Positions 18,146 through 24,967 of a stretch of DNA of 32,096 nt are shown here, piece after piece; the first letter of the stretch is position 1, and each line of letters begins with the position of its first letter. Location: positions 1 through 32,096 of the forward strand of contig MEKR01000036.1 in the NCBI GenBank assembly GCA_001767035.1, written 5' to 3'. The position numbers were made by a program, and so were the translations under genes. The notes beneath the pieces are model-generated. The model had not been told where the DNA came from and ran no database searches. It worked only from the letters and a program-made list of their open reading frames with translations. Source of the DNA: Acidobacteria bacterium RIFCSPLOWO2_02_FULL_61_28. GTDB lineage: Bacteria > Acidobacteriota > Terriglobia > 2-12-FULL-54-10.

Positions 18146-18724
18146 ATGAATCCGGTCACGCATCTGCTGGTGGGCTGGACGGTGGCGAACGCAACCACGC
18201 TCACGCCACGGGAGCGCGCGTTGGTTACGGTCGCGGGCATTGTTCCGGACGTGGACGGCTTCGGGATGGTCACGGACCTGTTGACAAGAAATTCGGAGCA
18301 CCCCCTGGAACTGTGGGGCAGGTTTCATCACGTCCTGGCGCACAACCTGGGGTTTGGGCTGGGAGTGGGCGTGGCCGCGTTCGCTCTCTCCCGCCGCCGG
18401 TGGGTTGCAGCGTCTCTGGCCCTGCTGAGCTTCCATCTGCACCTCGCAGGAGACCTGGTCGGCGCGCGCGGCCCGGACGGCGATCAGTGGCCCATCCCCT
18501 ACCTGTCGCCCTTTTCCCAGGACTGGCAACTGACGTGGACGGGCCAGTGGGCTTTGAATGCCTGGCCCAACTTCGTGATTACGGGGGCGCTGTTGCTACT
18601 TGCGTTTTACCTGGCGTGGCGCCGCGCGTTTTCGCCGCTCGAACTGGTGTCGTCCCGAGCCGACCGGGCGTTTGTGAAGACGCTGCGGGACCGTTTCGGA
18701 GCTCCGCAAGAAAACGAAGGGTAG
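18146..18724 (+). CDS. YdjM-like membrane-bound metal-dependent hydrolase
   Basis: MNPVTHLLVGWTVANA, GIVPDVDGFGMV, FHHVLAHNLGFGLGVG, FHLHLAGDLVG; several hydrophobic segments. Confidence 0.8.
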   Translation: MNPVTHLLVGWTVANATTLTPRERALVTVAGIVPDVDGFGMVTDLLTRNSEHPLELWGRFHHVLAHNLGFGLGVGVAAFALSRRRWVAASLALLSFHLHLAGDLVGARGPDGDQWPIPYLSPFSQDWQLTWTGQWALNAWPNFVITGALLLLAFYLAWRRAFSPLELVSSRADRAFVKTLRDRFGAPQENEG

Positions 18725-18892
18725 CCACAGAGACACAGAGGCACAGAGAATAACAAGAAGGCAGAAGTCAGGAGTCAGAATGAAAACCGAACTTCAACAC
18801 TGTCATCCCGAGCGCAGCCGAAGGCGGAGCGAGGGACCTGCACTTCTTCTAACTTCTAACTTTTTTTCCGTGCCTCTGTGTCTCTGTGGCTA
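18722..18892. repeat. Element A: intergenic inverted-repeat element with octamer outer arms and heptamer inner words
   Basis: Perfect 23-bp inverted arms TAGCCACAGAGACACAGAGGCAC (18722-18744) / GTGCCTCTGTGTCTCTGTGGCTA (18870-18892); inner words GTCAGGA GTCAGAA (18767-18780) and TTCTAAC TTCTAAC (18847-18860). Confidence 0.92.
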
Positions 18893-18902
18893 AATTCTTC
18901 CG

Positions 18903-19466
18903 ATGAAAAAACGCCGCACGCTCATCACCTCGCCGCTCGAATGGCAGCTCACCGTCGCGCCCGTACCGCCTCCTCCGCTGCCGGTTGCCGCCGAGCGCGG
19001 GGGAACCCAACTCCAAACGCCAAAACCCACCCTCATCGTGGACACCCGCGAGCAGAACCCGTTTTCCTTCGCGCGCTTTCGCGGCTGGTTTGCCGGGGTC
19101 AAACACAAGGCGCTGAAGGTCGGCGACTACTCGGTCGTGGGCCTTGAAGATGTCTGCACGGTCGAGCGCAAGGACCTCCCGGACCTGATCCACTCGTTCA
19201 CGTCCGACCGCGCCGTTTTTGTGGATCGCCTGCGAAAAATGAGCCGCTACCCGCACCGGCTCTTGGTCGTCACCGCTGCGCTGAGCGAGATCAAATCGCC
19301 CTACGGTGGCACGAGCATCAACCCGAACCGCATCACCCAATCACTCGTCGCCACGCTCGCCGGCCTCGGCGCCGAAATCGTGGCGTCGTATCTTTATCAG
19401 GTGTTTCTATACGACTGGTTGGATAAGAATGATTACGGGCGGTATTTAGCGGATAACGATTTGTAG
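18903..19466 (+). CDS. Standalone ERCC4/XPF-type nuclease domain protein
   Basis: LIVDTREQNPFSF ... KVGDYSVVGLEDVCTVERKDLPDLIHSF fits the GDXnERKX3D nuclease motif; no helicase or HhH region visible in 187 aa. Confidence 0.85.
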   Translation: MKKRRTLITSPLEWQLTVAPVPPPPLPVAAERGGTQLQTPKPTLIVDTREQNPFSFARFRGWFAGVKHKALKVGDYSVVGLEDVCTVERKDLPDLIHSFTSDRAVFVDRLRKMSRYPHRLLVVTAALSEIKSPYGGTSINPNRITQSLVATLAGLGAEIVASYLYQVFLYDWLDKNDYGRYLADNDL

Positions 19467-19474
19467 GACCCTCT

Positions 19475-20569
19475 TTACCGGCCCGGCGGCGACATTCCTT
19501 TGAACGCCAGCTTCTGAAGTCCGCGGGCGGTCTGAGCCACGTAGAGGTTGCCTTTGGAATCTGTGGCAATCTGGTGGCCGCCGGTCAGCAAGCCCCCGCC
19601 CTTGACGGACCCGACAATCTCGAGCGTCTTGCGGTTGAGGATGAAGATTTCCTCGCCCCCTCCGACGTACAAGAACTGCTGCTGCGGGTCGGGAGAGAAT
19701 GCCAAATTCCGGGCAAACGGCGCAGAGGCGTTGACCCGCTGCTGGAGGAATTTGCCTTCGGTCGTGAACGCCTGCACGCGCCGGTTTTCCCGGTCGGCCA
19801 CATACACCGTCCCGTCGTTGGACACGCGAACGGCATGGACGATGCTGAATTGCTGCGGCCCCGGCCCATCCGGAACAGAAGTCAGGCTGGGCGGCGGGCA
19901 CTGGTCCAGGTCCTCCGGTTTGTTCCCAAAGGCCCCCCACAGGCGCTTGAACGCGCCCGTTTCGGCATCAAACACGGCGACGCGGTGGTTGCCGTAGCCG
20001 TCGGCGACGAACAGTTCGTTGGTCCTCGGAACAACGACCGCGTCCGCAGGATGGTGGAGATTCCGGGTGTCGGCATTGCCCTTGCTCCGGCTGGCGCGAC
20101 CAATTTGCATCACGAGCTTGCCGTCCGGCGAGAACTTCAGCACTTGGTCATCGGAAATCGGTTGGAGGCCGGGCAGGTTCCTTCCAATACAATTGTTTCC
20201 CCCAATCCAGACGAAGCCTTTGTGGTCAATGTGGATGCCGTGCTCCCTCTGCGGCCATTCATAGCCGCTTCCGTTTCCGCCCCAGGCCTGAGCAAAATTG
20301 CCCGCCCCATCGAAGACCATCACCGGCGGCGCGGCCATGGCGGACTGATCTGCGGGAAGCGTTCGCGGGCGGTGCAGGACCCACACGCGATCCTGCGCAT
20401 CAATCCCGATGCTCGACGCATCGCCCAGCTTCCACTTTGCCGGCACCTTCGGCCAGGAGGGGTCAACCTGGAACATCGGCACGCCGCCCGCCGGCTGCTG
20501 GCCTAGCATCACTGGCAGAACAACCGTAAACGCAAGGAACACGACGCCACCCCGAATCGTCAGCTTCAT
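19475..20569 (-). CDS. NHL-repeat beta-propeller protein, secreted (peptidylglycine alpha-amidating lyase-like fold)
   Basis: Signal peptide MKLTIRGGVVFLAFTVVLPVMLGQQ; NHL-like repeats (SSIGIDAQDRVWVLHRP, HGIHIDHKGFVWIGGNN, LFVADGYGNHRVAVFDAETGAFKRLWGAFG, GTVYVADRENRRVQAFTTEGKFL). Confidence 0.83.
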   Translation of the reverse strand: MKLTIRGGVVFLAFTVVLPVMLGQQPAGGVPMFQVDPSWPKVPAKWKLGDASSIGIDAQDRVWVLHRPRTLPADQSAMAAPPVMVFDGAGNFAQAWGGNGSGYEWPQREHGIHIDHKGFVWIGGNNCIGRNLPGLQPISDDQVLKFSPDGKLVMQIGRASRSKGNADTRNLHHPADAVVVPRTNELFVADGYGNHRVAVFDAETGAFKRLWGAFGNKPEDLDQCPPPSLTSVPDGPGPQQFSIVHAVRVSNDGTVYVADRENRRVQAFTTEGKFLQQRVNASAPFARNLAFSPDPQQQFLYVGGGEEIFILNRKTLEIVGSVKGGGLLTGGHQIATDSKGNLYVAQTARGLQKLAFKGMSPPGR

Positions 20570-20735
20570 TAAGGTCTCCTAAATCTGAATTTTCCTCTGG
20601 AGCTTCCGGTCTCGGAAATTATACCGCCAATTGTTTCCGTTGCGGTTGCTCAAAAGTTCCGATCAACCGTGGGCGTTTCGCAGTAAGATTCTACGTGGCG
20701 GGCTAATCCTTCCCAAGCCCGTTGAGGAGCGGGCG

Positions 20736-21818
20736 ATGGCGCTGGTGCTGAGCAACGAAGACATCGTGAAACTGCTGCCGATGGACGTGGCGATTCGGGC
20801 GCTCGAGCCGTCTTACTGCGATCTGTCGCGCGGGGAGGCGCTGTCGCCGGCACGCCTCGACCTGCTGACGCCGCTGCCCGAGAAGGAGAAGTGCGTCTAT
20901 GAATTCAAATCCATGCCGGCGGTTTACCCGCGCAAGAAGGTTGCGGTGTGGCGTGTCAACTCGGACTTTCTGACCTGGCGCAATCGCGCCGGGAACGTCC
21001 GCCGGGAGAAAGAACCGCGCGCGCCGGGCGACCGCTACGTGGGCCTGGTCCTGCTCTTCAGCATGGAGACCGGCGAGCTGACGGCCGTCTTCCCCGACGG
21101 CGAGATGCAGCGCATCCGCGTCGGCGCAGCGAACGGCATCGCCGCCAAGCATCTGGCGCGCCCCGACGCAAGCACCGTGGGCCTGCTCGGCTCGGGCTTC
21201 CAGGCCGGGGCGCAGTTGCTAGCGATGTGCGCCGTGCGCCCGATCCGCCGCGTCCGCGTTTTTAGCCCGAACGCGGAGCACCGCCAGAGTTTCGTGCGCG
21301 AGTGGACAGCGAAGCTTGGCATCCCGGTCGAGTCGGTAACCTCGGGCCGGGAAGCCATCGCGGGAGCCGACATCGCCATTGCCTCGACCAACTCCGCGCA
21401 GCCGGTCTTTGATTCCGCCTGGATGCGCCCGGGAATGTTTCTCACCTCCATCCGGCCGTTCGAATTCGACCGGGCCACGCTCGACCGCTGCGACGTGCTG
21501 GTGATCCACAGCCGCGAGTCCGAGCCGCAGAGCTATGTCGCCGGCGGCGACAGGAGCGTCGTGCCGGAACTTGCCGGAGGCGGAGCCAAGGCCAAGGGCG
21601 GCGTCATTGACTGGGGCGAGCAGAAGGACCTGGGCGAGTTGCTCTTGGGCCAAGCGCCCACGCGCACCAGCTCCGAGCAGGTTACCTGCTTCGTCAACAA
21701 CATCGGTCTGAGCTTGCAATTTGCCGCGTGCGGTGCTGCCGCCTTGGAGCGCGCCAGGGAGCAGGGCCTCGGCCGCGAGCTGCCCGGCGAATGGTTCACC
21801 GAGGACGTGCATCCGTGA
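20736..21818 (+). CDS. Ornithine cyclodeaminase / mu-crystallin family protein
   Basis: MALVLSNEDIVKLLPMDVAIRALEPSYCDLSRGEA, YVGLVLLFSMETGELTAVFPDGEMQRIRVGAANGIAAKHLARPDASTVGLLGSGFQAGAQLLA. ATG 20736 (after gaggagcggg) preferred to the 20631 track start. Confidence 0.9.
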   Translation: MALVLSNEDIVKLLPMDVAIRALEPSYCDLSRGEALSPARLDLLTPLPEKEKCVYEFKSMPAVYPRKKVAVWRVNSDFLTWRNRAGNVRREKEPRAPGDRYVGLVLLFSMETGELTAVFPDGEMQRIRVGAANGIAAKHLARPDASTVGLLGSGFQAGAQLLAMCAVRPIRRVRVFSPNAEHRQSFVREWTAKLGIPVESVTSGREAIAGADIAIASTNSAQPVFDSAWMRPGMFLTSIRPFEFDRATLDRCDVLVIHSRESEPQSYVAGGDRSVVPELAGGGAKAKGGVIDWGEQKDLGELLLGQAPTRTSSEQVTCFVNNIGLSLQFAACGAAALERAREQGLGRELPGEWFTEDVHP

Positions 21819-21822
21819 GAAG

Positions 21823-21899
21823 AACAGTGATGAGTGAGGAGTGACGAGTTTTATTTGCTTCTTGCTTTTCACTTATCACTCATCACTGGTCACTGTTTC
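21823..21899. repeat. Element B: inverted-repeat element with AGTGANN heptamer arms
   Basis: Left arm AAC-AGTGATG-AGTGAGG-AGTGACG-AG; reverse complement of the right arm AAC-AGTGACC-AGTGATG-AGTGATA-AGTGAA. Confidence 0.85.
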
Positions 21900-21901
21900 T
21901 A

Positions 21902-21930
21902 CATCCGAGCCGCGACCGTAAGCGAGCGGT
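21902..21930 (+). repeat. Dispersed REP-like repeat copy 2 (CATCCGAGCCGCGACCGTAAGCGAGCGGT)
   Basis: Direct comparison with copy 1 (18090-18118), two differences in 29 nt; abuts Element B. Confidence 0.87.
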
Positions 21931-22068
21931 GTTTCTGCCACCGAGACACTGGCCAGTACCTAAGTTCCAGTTCCAGAAGAGTCACCGGAGATTTTCCGAA
22001 TCGCGCTGGCGCTTCCGTTGAAAGAAGCGTCTAATGGGAAGGGAGTGGAAGGCCGAAAGAGGAAATGG

Positions 22069-22151
22069 AGTGGTTAGTGAATAGTGATTAGTGGGTAGCG
22101 GTAAGGCAAGGCTGGTCTTTCTAATCACTAAACACTAACCACTAGCAACTG
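22069..22151. repeat. Element C: inverted-repeat element with AGTGNNT heptamer arms
   Basis: Left arm AGTGGTT AGTGAAT AGTGATT AGTGGGT AGCGGTA (22069-22103); reverse complement of the right arm CAGTTGCT AGTGGTT AGTGTTT AGTGATT AG (22121-22151). Confidence 0.87.
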
Positions 22152-22168
22152 TAGTCAAAGGAGGGCAT

Positions 22169-22630
22169 ATGAAAAGGGGTGCAGCCTACGCCACGGCGGC
22201 GATTGTGGCATTCACAATGATTGGCAGCTTCGCCTGGGCGCAAGGCCAGGGACGAGGCAGGGCCGGTCAACAACAACCGGAACAGACGGCTGGCGACAAG
22301 GTGCGGCAGGCGCTGCCGCCATCGGAGCCGGTCTTCACCACGGCGGAGCGAACCGTCATCACACGGTGGTTTACCACCAACCGCAGCAACCTGCCGCCCG
22401 GGTTAGCCAAGCGCGAGACGCTGCCGCCGGGCCTCGAGAAGCAGTTGCGCGAGCGCGGGACCTTGCCGCCGGGCTTGCAGAAGAAAATCCAGCCGCTCCC
22501 GGTCGAGCTGGAACGCCAGTTGACGCCGATTCCCACGGGCTACCGCCGCATCGTCATCGCCGGCAACGTCATCGTGATGAACCCGACCACCGGCCTGATC
22601 TACGACATCGTGCGGAACGTGATCCCGTAG
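22169..22630 (+). CDS. Small secreted protein, CigR/RcnB-like, with three LPPGL motifs
   Basis: Signal peptide MKRGAAYATAAIVAFTMIGSFAWAQ; NLPPGLAKRE-TLPPGLEKQLRERG-TLPPGLQKKIQPLPVELERQL; C-terminus GYRRIVIAGNVIVMNPTTGLIYDIVRNVI. RBS aaggagg. Confidence 0.8.
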   Translation: MKRGAAYATAAIVAFTMIGSFAWAQGQGRGRAGQQQPEQTAGDKVRQALPPSEPVFTTAERTVITRWFTTNRSNLPPGLAKRETLPPGLEKQLRERGTLPPGLQKKIQPLPVELERQLTPIPTGYRRIVIAGNVIVMNPTTGLIYDIVRNVIP

Positions 22631-22668
22631 GGGTAAGGCTTTGTTTGACGCGGCGGGGAATTGGGATT

Positions 22669-22956
22669 TCAGAAGAAGCTGGGGATGTCCCGCGCTCCGT
22701 GCAGGACACGCGCAACCTCGATTCCTCTCTTCGTGGGGAAGTAGAAGATGCCGTATCGGTCTACCGGAAAGCTGCACAGTTCCGGCCCGAGGTCCCTCCG
22801 TCGGCGACCGATCTCCGGCGAGGCAGCATTCAGAGCACAGATTCGCTCCATTCTTTCAAGAAGACTATCGGCTGCTTTCGGATTGTCCTGGGCAATGTAA
22901 AAGGCGATCTCAAGAAGGTCTTCGTCTGTCTGCGGGCTGAAGATGACCCGGCTCAT
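22669..22956 (-). CDS. parE: RelE/ParE superfamily toxin
   Basis: MSRVIFSPQTDEDLLEIAFYIAQDNPKAADSLLERMERICALNAASPEIGRRRRDLGPELCSFPVDRYGIFYF is a typical ParE pattern; overlaps the upstream antitoxin gene by 4 nt. Confidence 0.87.
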   Translation of the reverse strand: MSRVIFSPQTDEDLLEIAFYIAQDNPKAADSLLERMERICALNAASPEIGRRRRDLGPELCSFPVDRYGIFYFPTKRGIEVARVLHGARDIPSFF

Positions 22957-23228
22957 CGAGCTTTCAGCCGTTCTTGGCCCTGGAGGCGTTTTCGCAGGCG
23001 GGATTTGAGCTTCGCGATGTCGAGGGGGACTCCTTCACCCCGCTTCGCCTGTTCGAGCCCGATGCGGATTTCCTTCCGGAGTTCTTCGAGTTTCCGCCGA
23101 CGCAGTTCCTCTTGTTCTTTCAGCAGGCGCAGCGCCTCTCGAATCACCTCGCTGGCGGACGAGTACATCCCGCTCTGGACCTTTTTATTGACCAGCCTTT
23201 CCAATTCAGGCGTAAGCGAAACGTTCAT
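22953..23228 (-). CDS. parD: ParD-like RHH antitoxin
   Basis: MNVSLTPELERLVNKKVQSGMYSSASEVIREALRLLKEQEELRRRKLEELRKEIRIGLEQ is a typical ParD1/CopG-like N-terminus and linker. Confidence 0.88.
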   Translation of the reverse strand: MNVSLTPELERLVNKKVQSGMYSSASEVIREALRLLKEQEELRRRKLEELRKEIRIGLEQAKRGEGVPLDIAKLKSRLRKRLQGQERLKAR

Positions 23229-23305
23229 AAGGCTCTATTCCTCCGCCGAATCCCCGCACATACATAATAGCAAAAAATGTTAATGTTTGTTATCCTGCGC
23301 AAAGG

Positions 23306-23965
23306 GTGCGATGGATGCTACGACAGGTTCTGCAATGGATAGGTCCGGGAATTCCCCTAGATTCGGGAATTTCTCTGCTGACACTGATTGTCCTGACTTG
23401 GACTCTCGTGTGGATACATCGCTATACCCGCGCCGCACAGAAGCAGGTAGACGCTGCTTTGGAACAGGTCGAAGCACTACAAAAACCTTTTCTCACAGTT
23501 ACATGGGAAAAACTAACGGATCACGAGGTCATCGTCGAAATAAGCATGGCACTCTACGAAAATCGCCCTCTTCGTCTAGGCAAGGTTCCCACCGATGGAT
23601 TTAGAATCTACAACATCGGCAGCGGCCCCGCTCTAAATATTTCCTATCGATTAAAAAGCGTACAAAACGGGAAGATACTAAAACCAGCATATGCTTCTTC
23701 GTTCCCGCATCTTCCATGCAAGGAATGCCTTCAAACGGACATTAATAGAAATGTCCTTTTTGACTCAATTGTCCGATCTGCCCTCGATGAATCAGAAAAC
23801 GTGGAATTCGCCATTCAATACGAAAGCCTGCGAGGGGTAAGCTACCAAACAACGGTCTCGATCCATCGGGAGGGGATACCCGAAGGCCCCGAAGTGCTAG
23901 GAAGCAGCAACTTCACGTGGGTGATTACTCGCGTCCAAATGAACAGAATTCCGCTCGTTCGATAA
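23306..23965 (+). CDS. Hypothetical membrane-anchored protein (one N-terminal TM), AT-rich gene
   Basis: GTG at 23306 or ATG at 23315; TM segment ISLLTLIVLTWTLVWIHRY, then coiled stretch and beta-rich domain with FRIYNIGSGPALNISYRL. Confidence 0.75.
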   Translation: MRWMLRQVLQWIGPGIPLDSGISLLTLIVLTWTLVWIHRYTRAAQKQVDAALEQVEALQKPFLTVTWEKLTDHEVIVEISMALYENRPLRLGKVPTDGFRIYNIGSGPALNISYRLKSVQNGKILKPAYASSFPHLPCKECLQTDINRNVLFDSIVRSALDESENVEFAIQYESLRGVSYQTTVSIHREGIPEGPEVLGSSNFTWVITRVQMNRIPLVR

Positions 23966-23967
23966 TT

Positions 23968-24921
23968 TTACTGAGCTTCCGGCTTCCCTTCATAGTGCGG
24001 GCCACTATGGACGCGGTCGTGGTCTTCCAGGGATTCCAGATGGGTGGTGACTTCGGCGGGCACGGGCAAGCGCTGCTTCAGCTCGTGTTCCAAGCGGGTG
24101 GCTTTGGCGTGAGCCTCTTCGAGCACCGTGCCGCCGGGGAAGAGCAAGTGCAGCTCGATCCACACGCTCATCCCGGAGTTGCGGAAGCGCACGCCGTGGT
24201 AGCCGATGTTCATCTCGCGCGTCACGCGGTCGAGGGTGTCGCGGATGGCGCTGCCTAATTCCGGCTCCGCCACGTCCATCAGCCCCGCATAGGAGCGGCG
24301 GATCAACGCTCGTCCGGTCCACAGGATGTTGATGGCAACCGCGATAGCGAGGATCGGATCGAACGGCTTCCATCCCGTCAGCAGAACCAGGCACAATCCC
24401 CCGACCACGCCGAAACTCGTCCAGCTATCGGTCAGGACGTGTTTTCCGTTGGCCTCGAGAATCAGCGAGTTGTTCTTCTTTCCCTTCCAGACCAGGTACG
24501 CGCCGAGCGCCGCGTTGATGAGCGAAGCCGCCAGGACCACCAGCGTTCCGAGACCTAGATTGGACAGCACGAGTCCGGCCAGCCAGCGATGGATGGCCTG
24601 ATAGATAATGACCCCGGCGGCGAGGATGATCAGCGCGCCTTCAAAGCCCGCCGAGAAGTAGGAGATTTTTTCGTAGCCGTACGGGAAGCGGGCATCGGCG
24701 GGCTTGCTGCTCAAGCGCAGGCTGTAGGCGGCGAAGCCGACCGCGACCACGTGCACGACTGATTCGGCCGCGTCGGAGAAGATCGCCGCCGAGCCGGTGA
24801 TCGCGTACGCCGCCCACTTCCCGGCGAGCATCGCAAAGCCCACCACGAGCGACAGCGTCATCGCCAGGCGCGTCTCGCGGACTCGCAACGCATGAGCCGG
24901 GCTTTGTGGGGCAGTGCTCAC
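23968..24921 (-). CDS. Cation diffusion facilitator (CDF) family transporter
   Basis: TGSAAIFSDAAESVVHVVAVGFAAYSLRLSSKPADARFPYGYEKISYFSAGFEGALIILAAGVIIYQAI and a CDF cytoplasmic C-terminal domain. Confidence 0.94.
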   Translation of the reverse strand: MSTAPQSPAHALRVRETRLAMTLSLVVGFAMLAGKWAAYAITGSAAIFSDAAESVVHVVAVGFAAYSLRLSSKPADARFPYGYEKISYFSAGFEGALIILAAGVIIYQAIHRWLAGLVLSNLGLGTLVVLAASLINAALGAYLVWKGKKNNSLILEANGKHVLTDSWTSFGVVGGLCLVLLTGWKPFDPILAIAVAINILWTGRALIRRSYAGLMDVAEPELGSAIRDTLDRVTREMNIGYHGVRFRNSGMSVWIELHLLFPGGTVLEEAHAKATRLEHELKQRLPVPAEVTTHLESLEDHDRVHSGPHYEGKPEAQ

Positions 24922-24967
24922 GAGAGGGGCCTCTCCGTCGGCGATCCCGGGGCAGGCAAGTGCTATC

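Noticed and set aside
16851-18146. 431-aa minus-strand ORF antisense to the Glu/Leu dehydrogenase
   Set aside because: Same antisense shadow pattern; no domain signature.
18043-18753. 236-aa plus-strand ORF ending in ...RVATETQRHRE, and minus ORF 18849..19340 ending ...LATETQRHGKKVRS
   Set aside because: The TETQRH tails are translations of the CACAGAGACACAGAGGCAC arms of Element A, not protein signal; both ORFs overlap better-supported genes.
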